A stretch of 64,000 nucleotides of DNA. Origin: Fragum whitleyi. Its lineage: Eukaryota > Mollusca > Bivalvia > Cardiida > Cardiidae. A program made the translations under genes and the position numbers. The stretch is taken from NCBI GenBank assembly GCA_948146395.1, contig OX411547.1, positions 34,927,868 to 34,991,867 on the forward strand. The letters are read 5' to 3'. Each line of letters starts with the position of its first letter. Positions within the stretch are counted from its first letter, which is position 1. Shown one piece after another: positions 1-11,989 of the stretch. The notes beneath the pieces were generated by a model that saw only the letters and a program-made list of their open reading frames with translations, did no database searches and was not told the DNA's origin.

Positions 1-620
1 ATCCTGAACGCAAGCCTGGTACATCTGGCTTAATCAGGTTGTAGTTATAAGATTTTTGTCTAAACCGACGAATTAAAATAATGGTGAAATAACATTTCTT
101 TATTTCGCGATTATTTAATTTCGTAGTCCTTTTCAAGATACGTTTTATCGTTATTGCTGACGCGTCTTTGGGATTTCGTATTATTTTTTGCTGTTGTTCT
201 ATTCTATTTATGATAATGATTTATGGTTATGACTGGCGGCGCCAGTGTTCTATTGCAGATTGGTCAAATATCATTGGATCGCTTTGACAGCCAAATAAAC
301 ATTGTTTTATGAAAGCAAAATATTAGCAAGAAACACATACTCAACATTCTAATTTTAAATGATTCTCTAGCTATCAAACATACTCTGAATACAACATACC
401 TATACCATTACTTTGCACCGATTTATAACGCATGATTATTGTTTCTCAAAGAGCTACCATTGTCTTGCATTATAGCGAAATTGCAAAATTTACGATCTTT
501 GCCTTTTCCAATGCTGTATTTCTTCTGTATTCCTCTGCTTTAAGCTATATTTCTGAAAGTTGTTGTACGGTCATGTATGAATAAAAATGATATTAATAGA
601 ACTTATGAATTATATTGGTG
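1..620. other. non-coding, nothing recognised
   Basis: No long ORF, splice-consistent exon or repeat structure is visible. The stretch is AT-rich and ends at the left end of the next MITE. Confidence 0.4.
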
Positions 621-960
621 CAGGGATTAACACTAACACCAGTCCTCGGGCCCGAGACCTGTGGATTTTAGGGAGGACTGGTAGATGTTACCATGCTGAA
701 GGTCCTTCGGACATGTAGTTAGAGCCAGTACTTAGTATTTTAAATCTGTCCAGTTTTGACTATATTTGCATTTCCAACTGTATACATCGTAGGGAATGAG
801 GAAATTGCTTGTCAAAAGCAATTTCTTCTTTTCCAACAATGTTTTCCTTGCAATTTATCCCTTAAATTGCTAAAAAATGGTTGAATTAGGGAGGACCCGT
901 AATATTTAGGGCTAACAGGTCCTTCGGGCTGGTGGCAAACGTAGTTAGTGTCAAACCCTG
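621..960. mobile_element. MITE with 17-bp terminal inverted repeats
   Basis: The left end CAGGGATTAACACTAAC (621-637) is matched in inverted orientation by GTTAGTGTCAAACCCTG at 944-960, with one mismatch. The pentamer TGGTG lies directly outside both ends (616-620 and 961-965) and fits a target-site duplication. The interior holds two related blocks containing GGTCCTTCGG and encodes nothing. The CAGGG terminus recalls hAT-type elements, but a 5-bp duplication is not the 8 bp expected of hAT, so the superfamily is open. Confidence 0.7.
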
Positions 961-965
961 TGGTG

Positions 966-1850
966 CTGTGAATGAGTAGATTTTTCTTACGACAAAAGTT
1001 GAGACAAAAGTAGTGCATTTCATGATAAAATTACTACTAGTATATAAAGGAATTTTTGTAGACACGAAACAGTTTGAACGTTTTTTCACAATTTTCTATC
1101 CTTTTTCTTTCCAGTGTACTTCATGGTTGCTAGAGTACAGGCGGGGGAGGAAGAATGTTTGGGAAGTAAGTACTTCGAATACTGTAGTTTTATAAAGCTA
1201 AGAAAATTTGCCCAACCATAGATGGACAAGTTTTTTTTCTAAACTTGAAATAGTTCCACAGCCTGAATGTTTTCAGACCTGACTACATTAAGGCCTTTTA
1301 GGCATTTGATTAAGAAAATATTTCTCACAAAAAGGCGTAAATATGTCGAATTTCAACAGCAATCTTATTGTAATCCAGTTTTGATTATTTTGATTGGCAG
1401 CAGCTATTTGTTGATTATCCTCATGGATCGTAAGTCTAAGAGCCTAGATAGTAAAAGCCTTTAAAGGGATATTACCAAATCCTTACTCTTTGATACCACA
1501 ACTCTTCACTTTAGCATTAACTTTTGATTATATGTCTAGCTATAATTATCATTTAATAGGAAATAGGTATTACTTAATTACCTATAAACATTATTCATTA
1601 TAGATGTTGGCTTTTTGACTAGAAGCTTATTTTCACACTTGTTTCGATACGGTTAATATTTAAACAAAATAAAATCAATTTCAAATGATAATTTCTAGAA
1701 CGAAGTAATTCTTCTACTTATCCAGTCTATATTGGTAAGCTTTTCACGATCAAAACACTTAGTTCTTTACTGGATAACACATTTTTTGTGAGCTTTCATG
1801 CGAAGCACAACCTTGCAAAAACGTTAGCTCTTGTTGGATCTTAACAATTT
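966..1850. other. non-coding, nothing recognised
   Basis: AT-rich DNA with only short chance ORFs. No splice-consistent exon, repeat or RNA was recognised. Confidence 0.4.
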
Positions 1851-2244
1851 TATAATATGACCTACGTCGCGGTAGTGAAATAACCCCGTTGAATAATTTT
1901 GATATTACACGGTTGTTATAACACAAGTCGAATAACTATGCAAACGAGCTCAGGGTGAATAGCAACGCTTTTTTGTTACCGCGAAAATGACGTCATAATA
2001 TATATATTGTAACGCCAATTTTAAACGGCGTTTCGCGGAAAATTGAAATGTTGAATTTAAATATTTTTGACGATTTTCGCTAAAATTCGGGTTGTATTAT
2101 AATATACAATTTGTGTTCATAAAATACAAAATTCATTAAACTCGACAACAGATAAAAACTCGGCGCAGCCTCGTTTTTATCTGTTTATATATGACTCGTC
2201 AAATAAATTTCTATTCCATGACCACTCATTCAATATCCTATATG
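1851..2244 (+). mobile_element. MITE family A copy 1
   Basis: Starts TATAATATGACCTACGTCGC and ends GACCACTCATTCAATATCC. An internal palindrome is built on AACTCGGCGCAGCC / TCGTTTTTATCTG. The same roughly 370-490 bp sequence recurs at 55259, 56728, 60006 and 63012, so it is a dispersed family. It has no coding capacity. Confidence 0.75.
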
Positions 2245-2395
2245 AAATAGATCTAGACGACTAGGGACTATATGGATTCTCACGTGAATTGGTCTTTCGA
2301 CCTCACCTTGTTAGCTCACCTGATCACAACGTGCCAAAGGGGAGATTTTAGGGTCCGTAAGGATCCTTACTTCGTCGTGCGTGTTGAGACTGATT

Positions 2396-2657
2396 ATTTG
2401 AATGGAGTTTTGCGCCGCTTTCAACATTATTTATATCGCGGCGGCTGGAGCACCAACAATATTTCTCTCGTCAATACAAGTTATACAACCACCTCTTCCT
2501 TTCCTAGCCTCCATCTGCTATCTCACGTAGGTCTACGATTATAAACCCATTGGTGAGAGACAAATAGTCGGAAATAATGAATGCCGCCGTCAGGGATCGA
2601 ACCCGGGGCCTCTAGATTGATAGTCCGACGCGCTTCCAACTGCGCTATGACGGCGGC
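2396..2657 (-). mobile_element. tRNA-derived SINE copy (family S)
   Basis: Read on the minus strand, a 75-nt tRNA-like head (2657-2583) has a 7-bp GCCGCCG/CGGCGGC acceptor stem, a recognisable D arm and a GGGTTCGATCC T loop. The anticodon loop CTATCAA resembles an Asp type. A roughly 190-bp body follows, shared with the copies at 16776 and 51823. The acceptor stem is intact, but the attached body and poor anticodon stem mark it as a SINE rather than a tRNA gene. Confidence 0.75.
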
Positions 2658-2689
2658 TTCGTGTGCTTTTAGAAGTGTGTCGTCAAGAG

Positions 2690-3020
2690 TTTCTTTTAAC
2701 CTCTTTTGTCTCATTAACCAATGGCCGGATTTCAACCAAACTTGGCAGCAATTTTCATCGTGTGATCCTTTTTCAAAACTAGTTCCTGAAATTTTGATTA
2801 AACCCCAAATACGGGCGTGGCAGGGTAGGACAGTTTTTTGAGCCTGAAATCTTTAATAATCTTCTCACTGACCAATGGACGGATTTCAACCAAACTTAGC
2901 AGAACTGTTTCTTAGGTGACCCTCCTCTAAAGCTTGTTTGTGAAAATTTGATTGATTCCCCAAATATAATTGTAGAAAGGCGGGAAAGTGTTTTACTTGG
3001 AAATCTTTAAACGTCTTCTC
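2690..3020. repeat. two tandem units of about 165 bp
   Basis: Two diverged units each contain CCAATGG..GGATTTCAACCAAACTT and a purine-rich end. Similar units recur at 6485-6815 and near 16570, so this is a dispersed degenerate repeat. No coding capacity was seen. Confidence 0.5.
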
Positions 3021-3740
3021 CCTTTAAGCGACCCTGTTTGTGTCATTTCCAAATTTTCCACGTGGTGTCAAGATTAAAGTATTTGCAAAGAGAATATCTT
3101 TGATTTAAAGATGAAGAGAATATTTTTTGAATTCATGGAGGTATGAAACTTAACGCCTAATCGCACTTTTCGTTATTACTACAACCTTGCAGTATTTAAA
3201 AAAGAATTTGTTTTACACGGATAAATATTCGTCAATCATAGAGACTCATTGGCGACAATGTGAGATATATATATTGTTTTTATCTTAAAGCTCTAATGAC
3301 AAAACATAGCTTAAAAGCTAAATTTCCAATACCAGACCTATGCCTAAAAGTGCTTGGGAGTAGATCATTTCTTCCCGAGACGCATATAATCCATAAAATA
3401 GAGATAATCTATGACAAAAACCTTTCCCACAGAAAACGTATTCCACCGAGGCTTCCATTTCCGAGAAGCAGAGAGAATGTCTAGAAGAATGCAGATGTTT
3501 AGTGTCTTTCCTCACATGCTGTGTAAGCAGTTTAATTTTATCAGACGCCAAAAATAGACCAGGCAAAACTGATTAACATACGGTTGAATATTGCAAGAAT
3601 ATGGTATGAAAATCCTTCTATAGACGGAGTTAGGTAATTCCGAATATCAAGTCTCAAGAATATGGCTAGGACTGTCTGTACTTGCTGCGGAAACGTTGGC
3701 GTTAGTGTTACGTGGATGCACATTTAGTATTATCATTTTC

Positions 3741-4940
3741 AGCTCACCCAAGCACATCGTGCTCAAGGTGAGCTTTTGTGATCATTGAATGTCCGTCGTG
3801 TGTCGTTCGTCGTCTGTCGACTGGCATCAACAATTTTCTTGTCCCAATCTACATGAAACTAGGTCAGAATGTTGACCAGGTCACAAGGATGAACTGTATT
3901 GAAAATGGAAAGGATCCATGCCATATCACGGTAATAGGGGCCTAAATAACAATTTTCTTGTTTACACTCTAAAGACTACTAATATGGCCCAATCTTCATG
4001 AAACTCGGGTCAGAATGATGGCTGGGTAACAAGAATGAACCCTTTGGAAAATTGGGAGGATTCATGCCATATTAAGGGAAAAGGGGTCTTAATGACAATT
4101 TTCTTGTTTACCCTTTAGAGGCCACAATTATTACCCAATTTTCATGAAACTTGGTCAGAATGTTAGGAAGGTCTCAAGGTTTAAGCTTCTTGAAAATGGC
4201 AAGGATCCATGCCATATCATGGAAAAAGGGGCCTTTATGACATTATTCTTGTTTACACTCTAAAGCAACAAATATTGTCCAATCTTTATGAAGCTTGGTT
4301 ATAATGATGACCAGGTCATAAGGATGAACACTATTACAATCTGGAAGGATCCATGCCATATCACGGGAAAAGAGTCATTTAAGACATTTTCTGGCTTTCA
4401 CTCTAGAGATAAAAAAATAGACCAATCTTCATGAAACTTGGTCAGAATTGTAGCCAGGTCTCAAGGATGAACACTAAAAAAAAAAAAAAAAAAAATAAAA
4501 TTGAAGGATCCATGCCATATCATCGGTAAAGGGTCCTTAATAACATTTTTTCATTGCTCTCTAGAGAGCACAAATATGGCCTTTTCTTTATGACTCTTGC
4601 TCAGAATGTTGACCAGGTCACAAGGATGATTCCTTCTGAAAACGGGAAAGATCCATGCCATATCACGAGAAAAGGGGCCATAACGACAAATTTCTTGTTA
4701 CACTCTAGAGGCCACAAATATGGCCCAATCCTCGTGGAACCTGATCAGGATGTTTGTCAGGTCTCATGAAACTTGTTTAGAAAAGGCTAAACACTTATGC
4801 AGGGATCATGGGAATAGAATAATGTCTTTCTTTGAAAAATTTTAATGGTCATTTGATGATCTAAGCATTTAATTTTGCTAAGGGAGGGGTCAAAGAGACG
4901 AAGATGAGCGATATACGACCATCATTATCCTCTTGTTTGA
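3741..4940 (+). repeat. bivalve-type repeat with hairpin start and degenerate internal units
   Basis: Begins with a hairpin (3741-3774, AGCTCACCCAAGCAC / GTGCTCAAGGTGAGCT), then CGTCG/TCGTC-rich sequence. About seven degenerate units of roughly 125-140 bp follow, carrying 'CTAGAGRCCACAAATATGGCCCAAT', 'CATGAAACTTGGTCAGAATG' and 'GGATCCATGCCATATCA' signatures. It ends GGGGTCAAAGAGACGAAGATGAGCG...CCTCTTG. The same start and end logic is seen at 7581-8262 and, for the end only, at 18038-18088. Confidence 0.7.
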
Positions 4941-5189
4941 ACTAGAGATATTTCTGGGTTTTTTTTTTTATCTTTAAATCATCATTAAATTATCACAAAT
5001 TATAAACAATAATCTTAATCCATTTAATTTGAAATGGATACCACGATTTTACATCGCTACTGAGCTGTAAACTGTCTGTCCATCTGCCTTGATGCCTTTC
5101 GCTACCACACACGCTCATTCAACCAAAAAGCACACGTTCTCAATAAGTCTACGCTTTCACCCAGCTCACAGAGATATCTTTACTGCACG

Positions 5190-5290
5190 AAATCGCTACC
5201 GTTCACATTAAAACACTATCGCTGAAACCAATGCACTACCGCTGAAACCTATACACTACTAGTAAATTCTAAACACTACCGATGTTATAG
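5190..5290 (+). repeat. outlying minisatellite units
   Basis: Several copies of the ACTACCGCTGAAACC motif occur here. About 210 bp of unrelated sequence separates them from the main array that follows. Confidence 0.6.
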
Positions 5291-5504
5291 TGCGATTTTA
5301 TTAACTTGAATCTGACCCCTGCTATTTAGATGAATAAAAACATGATTATTCCTATTTGCTTTTGCACGTGCTTTCATAGGAATGAATAACAAACGATATT
5401 GAATGTATTATACATTTTGTTTATTGATAAAATATGTCGGTAATTGTTGTTTAAGCATTTTTTCCACAGAGGTCAAAGTCGGGTCAAATTAACCAGGCTA
5501 TACT

Positions 5505-6484
5505 TACACACTACAGCTGAAACATACATACTACCCATTTAACTATGCACTACCGACTTACACACTGCCGTCGAAACCCATGCATTACCTCTGAAACCCA
5601 TGCACTACCGGTGAAACTACTACCACTGAAACTTATACAATACCGATGAATCATATACGCTATCGCTTAAACCTACAAACTTCTGGTGAAACCTAAACAC
5701 TACCGCCGAACACTAAACACTATTGCTGAAAGCCGCGCATTACAACTGAAACCTAAACACTACCGCAGAAATATTTATACTACTGCTGAAATCTATACAC
5801 TACCACTGTAACCTATAAACTACCACCGAAATCTAAACACTGCCGCTGAAACATTTATACTACTGCTGAAATCTATACACTACCACTGTAACTTATAAAC
5901 TACCACCGAAACCTAAACACTGCCGCTGAAATATTTATACTACTGCTGAAATCTATACACTACCACTGTAACCTTTAAACTACCACCGAAACCTAAGCAC
6001 TGCCGTTGAAACATACTAATGCTGAAATCTATACACTACCACTGTAACCTATAAACTACCACCGAAACCTAAACACTACCGCTGAAACATACTACTGCTC
6101 AAATCTATACACTACCACTGTAACCTATAAACTACCACCGAAACCTAAACGCTACCGCTGAAACATGTATAATACTGCTGAAATCTATACACTACCACTG
6201 TAACCTATAAACTACCACCGAAACCTAAACACTACCGCTGAAACATACTACTGCGGAAATCTATACACTACCACTGTAACCTATAAGCTACCACCGAAAC
6301 CTAAACGCTACCGCTGAAACATGTATAATACTGCTGAAATCTATACACTACCACTGTAACCTATAAACTACCACCGAAACCTAAACACTACCGCTGAAAC
6401 ATTTATACTACTGCGGAAATCTATACACTACCACTGTTACCTTTAAACTACCGCTGAAATTTAAACACTACCGCTGAAACATAT
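5505..6484 (+). repeat. minisatellite with higher-order organisation
   Basis: The basic unit is about 15-18 bp (consensus near ACTACCGCTGAAACCTAAAC). In the second half the units are organised into a higher-order period of about 90 bp, built from successive 'ATCTATACACTACCACTGTAACC', 'TATAAACTACCACCGAAACC', 'TAAACACTACCGCTGAAACAT' variants and repeated about eight times. The homogeneous copies suggest recent unequal exchange or slippage. Confidence 0.85.
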
Positions 6485-6830
6485 GTGTGGAAGTGGAAAC
6501 TTCGATAATTGTCTTCTCAAAACTTAAATGGTGGATATCAACCAAATTTCACTGGGATGCTCTTTTAGTGACCCTTTATCAGTCTACATAAAAATTTTTG
6601 TCAGATGAAAAATATGTATTTAATGGGCGGGGGTTATTTCTCTCTGTGTTATATAGTGGAAACCTTGAAAATCATTTTCTCAGAACCTGAATGATGGATT
6701 TAAACCAAATTTCAATGTAATGGTCCTTTAGAGACCCATTATCAGTCTTTAAAGAAATATTATGATCAGATGACAAATATGTCTTTTATAGGCAGATGTC
6801 ATTTCTTTATATGTTATCGGTATTGCATTT
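6485..6830. repeat. two tandem units of about 170 bp
   Basis: Two units share GTGGAAAC..TTCTCA..TGGTGGAT..CAACCAAATTTCA and CAGATGA.AAATATGT.TTT. They are related to the units at 2690-3020. They are non-coding. Confidence 0.5.
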
Positions 6831-7580
6831 TTCTTTGCAGAAATATTTCAGCATATGACGCCTAGAAACACTTACCTAATTGAAATCAATATTCATTCAT
6901 TCATTCACATAAATTTTCGTATAATCATATCAGAAGATTAAGGCCTGTGGAGCAAATCAGCTGCCCAAGCATCTCTAGGTTTTCTAGATTCAGAAAATCA
7001 GCCAAGTGAGTAAAGTGTCGACTCTAGTCAGCCTGTGCAATAAGTGCAATAAGTGCAATCTGACTATAGTCTACACTTCACGCACTGCCCAGATTATCCA
7101 TTTTCGCTTGACGGGTCATGTTAGAGAAACTACGTAAGAAAAAATTCCGCACGAGTAGTTCAAATACTGCTTTCAAAAATAAACTCATTTTCCCTAATTT
7201 TAAGTCCTTCAAGATACAGGTTTAATATCCTCAATCCGTTTTTGTTTGTTAAGACACGTTTTCTAGAAGCGTTATTGATTTCGGACGCGTTTCAGATGAG
7301 ACGACAAACTCCGTGGAGTCTAATGCGTTTTTGTCACATAAGCGTATGAATATTTTATGGAATAGCAAATTATACGAGTTGATGTGTTGTTCTACTTCTT
7401 AATCTCATTTTAATGACGTTGAATTTTAGACCATGTTTTACATGTTTAACAAAAAGAAATATTTCATCAGTATTTTTTTCACGTCTTCGACCGAAAGGCC
7501 AGCTTGCTGCTCTTGCCCAGTGCCAAAGTGAGAAATTTACGCGATTCTACGAAATAGACCTAAAATGAATTCCGATTTTA
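6831..7580. other. non-coding, nothing recognised
   Basis: No plausible exon. A short hairpin-like stretch (GTCGACTCTAGTCAGCCTGTGCAATAAG with a partial inverted copy) lies near 7015-7085. Confidence 0.35.
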
Positions 7581-8262
7581 AGCTCACCTGAGCACGAAGT
7601 GCTCAAGGTGAGCTTTTGGGTTTACTTGATGTCCGTCGTGCGTCGGGCGTCGTTCGTCGTGCGTCTTCCGTCGTCAACATTTACTTTGTGGACACTCTAG
7701 AGGCCATATTTTTAGCCCAATCAACCTGCAAAACTAGGTCAGGGGGTCAAATCTTAGAAAAAGCTTGTGGACTCCCTAAAGACCATATATTTAGCCCAAT
7801 CAACCTGAAATTTGGTCAGAATGATTATTTTGATGTAATCTCGGACAAGTTTAAATTTGGGTCATGTAGGGTCAAAAACTAGGTCACGGGGTCAAATCTT
7901 AGAAAAACCTTATGGACACTCTAGAGGCCATATTCTTAGCTCAATCAACCTGAAAATTAGTCAGAAAGATAATCTTGATGAAATCTCAGACAAGTTTGAA
8001 ATTGGGTCAAGTGGGGTGAAAAAAATGGTCACGGGGTCGAATTTTAGAAAAACCTTGTGGACACCCTAGAGGCCATTTTTTTCTAGCTCAATCAACCTGA
8101 AAATTGGTCAGAATAATTATCTTGATGAGAACTTGGACAAGTTTGAAATTGGGTCAAGTGGGGTCAAAAACTCGGTCATGGGGTCAAATCTTAGAAAAAC
8201 TTTTTTTAAGATTGTTAATTCAGTTGAGCGATTAAAGGGCCACTATGACCCTCTTGTCTGAA
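7581..8262 (+). repeat. second bivalve-type hairpin-start repeat
   Basis: The hairpin AGCTCACCTGAGCAC / GTGCTCAAGGTGAGCT (7581-7614) leads into CGTCGT-rich DNA. About four units of roughly 110-140 bp follow, with 'CTCTAGAGGCCATA', 'CCCAATCAACCTGAAA' and 'GGTCAAAAACTAGGTCACGGGGTCAAATCTTAG'. It ends ...GAGCGATTAAAGGGCCACTATGACCCTCTTG. The ORF at 7616-7882 is only a read-through of these units. Confidence 0.75.
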
Positions 8263-8554
8263 TTTCAGTTTGCTCTATATTGAGAGATGTTGGATTTGAT
8301 GATGAAAAGAGGTTTTAATTTGAAAACAACCTTATTTAATGATAAAAAATGTGGGAAAGAAGAAACTTCTTGGTACGAGCAATTTCTTCTTTATCTACGA
8401 TACTTTTCATAGGTCACACTATCATGGCTCAGTGCGAACAAGTTACCTTTAAGCAGTTTTAACTGTTTCGCGTTAAGTCATCGATTAAAGCATGTAAGAC
8501 AAAATTCTTATTATACAACTATCGCCTGTGAAACTGTCCCTGTACATTTTTCAG

Positions 8555-8704
8555 TGGCCGGCCAGCCCCCGATCTATTGTTATGACTGCACTGCTGATAG
8601 CGATGAACATTACTGCGGGGACCCGTTTAACAGCACCCATCCGGACCTGGAGAAGGTGCCGTGTCGAGCGTATTGTGTCAAATGGAGCAGAACAACGACA
8701 AGCG
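8555..8704 (+). CDS. Ly6/quiver gene, exon with first Cys half
   Basis: Acceptor TTTTTCAG at 8547-8554 and donor GTAGGA at 8705. It enters and leaves in phase 1. Encodes the CYDC...HYCGDPF...PCRAYC half of the three-finger domain. Confidence 0.8.
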
Positions 8705-10136
8705 GTAGGATTGTTTGTTAATATGCAACCACATCACTTATTGTTACGTAACGAATTGTCCTCAATCGAAGCATAGCTGAAAAATATCCGACGTGAGCCG
8801 ATGTCGAACCCAAGCGGACGACAATATCCAAATTGTATGGTTTACAAGTCCAATGCGCTAACCACTGAGCCCAAAATAATCTTCACTGACGCAGGTGTCA
8901 GACATTGTATTTAAGGTAACTGCGGACACAAAGATGGTCATTTTAGGTCCATTTTTAAATTGACTACAAAATAAATGATTTGTGAGGAAGCACTTATTTC
9001 CCCATTGCGTATTGTGGATAAATTCTCGTTGTAGAAATGACATGGTCCTTGATCTTAAGCTTTTATGTAGTCATAATACTTGGATAGTCGTCGAGTGTTA
9101 GATATACATGTAAAAAGATACATGTAATAATTTATTGTAGGGACATCATGTCTGTTTCTTAATTGGTACATATGAAGCAATAAATTTGATTATCTTAAGC
9201 TTTCATTGTTCAATATAACTCAATGATTATCTTATACAAACCTGTACTCGTTGCTTAAGTTTATCAATTAATTTATGAAAAAAAAATATCGATATAAGCT
9301 TTTTTAACATTTTGCTCGTTGGCTTCTATCATTTTCCGTTTTTAATCAATATGGACGGTTATAATTACTCAAGTTGCTCTGAACCAACCCGGTGTTAAGG
9401 AAAGCAAAGTGTTCGCGATCTTTCCAGCCTCACCGCAAGTAACAACATATGATTCAGAATGTAATTTTTGAGGCGATCGCTACTTTCCACTAATCCGAAC
9501 GCTTTGCAGCTTGTATCATACCCCATTCGTCTTCGTTAATACCATATCCAAACCAATGTTGCGATTCAAAATAATTTTATTCAGAGTAAAAATCATGTGC
9601 ACAGGTCAAGCCAAACAGCCAAGGCCACAATAAAGAAAGTATGGGGGGATTTTTACTCTATGTTCTTTTATCTTTCCTAGTCTCTGCTGCAAGATACTTC
9701 CCACATAGGTTAACGAATATCCACCTATTTTTTGGGAGACATATGTCGGATATGTGCCCCGCCGGAGATCGAACCCGTGACCCCAATTTTGAAGATTGGA
9801 AGTCTGACGCGTACCGACTAAAATATGGCGACTGCTTCATCCTATTGGCATACACCCACCATGTTCAGCTTGGTTGCTAGTAAAGGTATCAAACCATGAA
9901 AATAAATGCTTTATTTTTCAGGAAGGACTTATTACCAGCGCACGTGTTCAGAAAAACTTCAAATCGCCATGAGAAAGTCGGTAGTTTGTATAGAGGAATC
10001 TCGACCTTCTAGAGGCCAACTTTGTTTCTGTGACAAAGACAGTTGTAACAATACCGAAATGTCAACGCTATCAACTTGTGTCCTGTTTCTTGCCTTATTT
10101 ATGTCATATTTTCTTTGTAAAATACACCTTAGATGA
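8555..10136 (+). CDS. Ly6/quiver-like GPI-type surface protein, two exons (5' exon not found)
   Basis: Exons 8555-8704 and 9922-10136 join in phase 1 to give about 120 residues. The first exon has IYCYDCTADSDEHYCGDPF and PCRAYC; the second has TCSEK, VVCIE and a closing LCFCDKDSCNN, then a hydrophobic C-terminus (VLFLALFMSYFLC). Ten cysteines with the CxxC start and the C-N-N end fit the Ly6/uPAR three-finger fold, closest to the quiver/sleepless type. The tail fits a GPI-attachment signal. The acceptor at 8555 needs one upstream nucleotide, so a signal-peptide exon is missing; I did not find it. Likely extracellular and membrane-tethered; its ligand is unknown. Confidence 0.82.
8790..8880 (-). 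repeat. tRNA-like SINE fragment
   Basis: On the minus strand it has GGGCTCAGTGGTTAGCGC (D arm), an ACTTGTAAACC anticodon-loop region (TGT, Thr-like) and GGGTTCGA (T loop). Extra bases interrupt the variable region and the acceptor stem does not close well. It is best read as a tRNA-derived repeat inside the Ly6 intron, not a functional tRNA. Confidence 0.45.
9655..9835 (-). mobile_element. diverged SINE copy with tRNA-like head
   Basis: The minus strand shows a tRNA-like region with GGTACGCGTCAGACTTCC and GGGTTCGATC. A body with GGTGGATATTCG..ACCTATGTGGGA..GACTAGGAAAG follows, matching the bodies of the copies at 2396, 16776 and 51823. The head differs from the other copies. Confidence 0.55.
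9922..10136 (+). CDS. Ly6/quiver gene, last exon
   Basis: Acceptor TTTATTTTTCAG before 9922; stop TGA at 10134-10136. Encodes the second cysteine group ending FCDKDSCNN and a hydrophobic C-terminal tail, as expected for GPI attachment. An AATAAA lies at 10347-10352. Confidence 0.82.
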
Positions 10137-10160
10137 GCCCACTCTTCGACGATTTTGATT

Positions 10161-10211
10161 CCCAAACCTCGTAACTATAGCTTGGTTCAAGCTGTAGTTA
10201 TAAAGTTTGGG
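10161..10211. repeat. short hairpin repeat (family G)
   Basis: CCCAAAC..CTCGTAACTATAGCTTG faces CAAGCTGTAGTTATAAAGTTTGGG. A related hairpin lies at 19180-19237, so this is a small foldback element just after the Ly6 stop codon. Confidence 0.6.
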
Positions 10212-11985
10212 AATTACAAAAAACGACTCACTAGTTTTTGTGCTCAAATATGGGAGAATAAGATGGACAGTCTTTTTCATTGGCCGGTGATAAAGATAGT
10301 GACACGCCAGTGAGTGCGCAGGGAGACTTTTATCGCGTGTGAGTGGAATAAATCACGAAACAATTCATGAAAGCCAATAAAAAGATCTTATATATAAATT
10401 ATCAGCTCGCAGAAAGGACACTGCTTATATACAGTACTTGATAGGATTTATTTACGAATTATCAGCTCGCAGGAAGGACGTGGCTTGTGTAGAATTCGTG
10501 AATTCGAATAAAATTTTAAAATTGAACAACTGCCATAATGAAGAAAGGTTTGTATAGTGACATGTTAGTTTCAATTTAACGAAAAGTTACGATTTTTAGA
10601 CAATACTTCCAAGTCAAGAAATTGTTTCTTGTGGGCATTAGGAAACCATTAGTAGTCCTGCATATATTGAAACTCAATATGATTCAGCTCAAGCGTAAGA
10701 ATATCTTCTCTGACCTTATTGCGTAATGTGGATTTAACATTTGTCATGCTGAAAAACTTCTTGTCAAAATTTCATTCAAAATCAAAGTACAGAAAGCACT
10801 GGATGCCCCAACTGTGTGTCAATATTCATTTCGAAATTCTCATATTCAAACTTTCCCGATTTAAAAGGGAAAATCATGTGGTATAGACTTAGATCAATCT
10901 GCACTTATGTTTATACCTCCTGCCAAAGCAGAAATATTCCGGGAATAGCATGTCAGGGGTTATAAAATGCTCATTGATAGAAAGATCTTGATTAACAAGA
11001 CAACAAAGAGGTCAACAAAGTTTTGAAAAGTTAACCCTTGAAAGGTCTTCCAGCATTTTCTTACTGTACAAAATCTTTGGAAGACTGTATAGAACAAGAT
11101 CAGCCTACTCAGACATGCAGGCTGATCTTAGCCTACACTGTCAGCCTTCTACTTACTAATAGTGAAGAAAACTTGAGCCAAACTCGTCAAATGCTCTTAA
11201 CCTTGGTAATTCGTTTGAACAAAAAAAATCAAATTCTGCAGGGTAAATGTTACGATAAACATTGGTTCGACCCCCTTATTCAATTTATACCTTATTCCTA
11301 TTATTAAATATTTGTGCAAGGGAAGTCTCCCTGGAATTGCCAAAATGAGAGATGTTATATTCTTCTTCCATACACTAATAGAATGTCGCACAAAACATTC
11401 TAATTCCTTTATATTTCAGTGAATATTGTTTCACATTTGATAATTTATAATGATGTTTTTTTGATCATGTAATTCATACCACTCTTAAGAATATTTCAGA
11501 ACTGGGCTTGTGTTAAATGCGAACTGATAACTATTGGTTTATTTTTAACCAATAGGTGATTTCAGCGAATTTTTAACAATTGAAACAACAAACTTGATTT
11601 GCTGAGAATATCTTCCGGTCAAAATTTAACAATCTGTTTCATTTCATACTGTTTTGTCTTACGCTGGGTTTTATTTAAAATGGTGTGGTTATTAAAGCTG
11701 AAATACGCACATCCTTGTACAATACATGTAAGATGGAAGGTGATGCAGAAAAGCGAAATAGAAGTAAAAATGAATGAAAAAAATAGAATAAATCGTGAGA
11801 AAGGAAGAGAAATTTAGCTATTAAATTTTGTGGAAACTTCTATTGTGAATTACATTGAGAACTGTAATTACTAAACTGTTTCGAAAAGAATCTGAGTCGA
11901 AGCTTTCAGAAAATCTTAAGAAATGAAAAAAAAAGAAGATGTTTTTATGACTTTGCCAAAAGCGGACAGTTAAGCCCTAGTGCAG
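10212..11985. other. non-coding; one hairpin repeat inside
   Basis: No exon recognised. Around 11085-11150 there is a hairpin with AGATCAGCCT / AGGCTGATCT. Its relatives occur at 53590-53655 and 55100-55165, giving a small dispersed foldback family. Confidence 0.4.
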
Positions 11986-11989
11986 ATTG

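Noticed and set aside
5505..6484. CRISPR-like array
   Set aside because: Units are head-to-tail without unique spacers and the context is eukaryotic; it is a minisatellite.
7616..8069. ORFs in the hairpin-start repeat
   Set aside because: They follow repeat units (NLKFGQN-type repeated text) without codon bias or domain.
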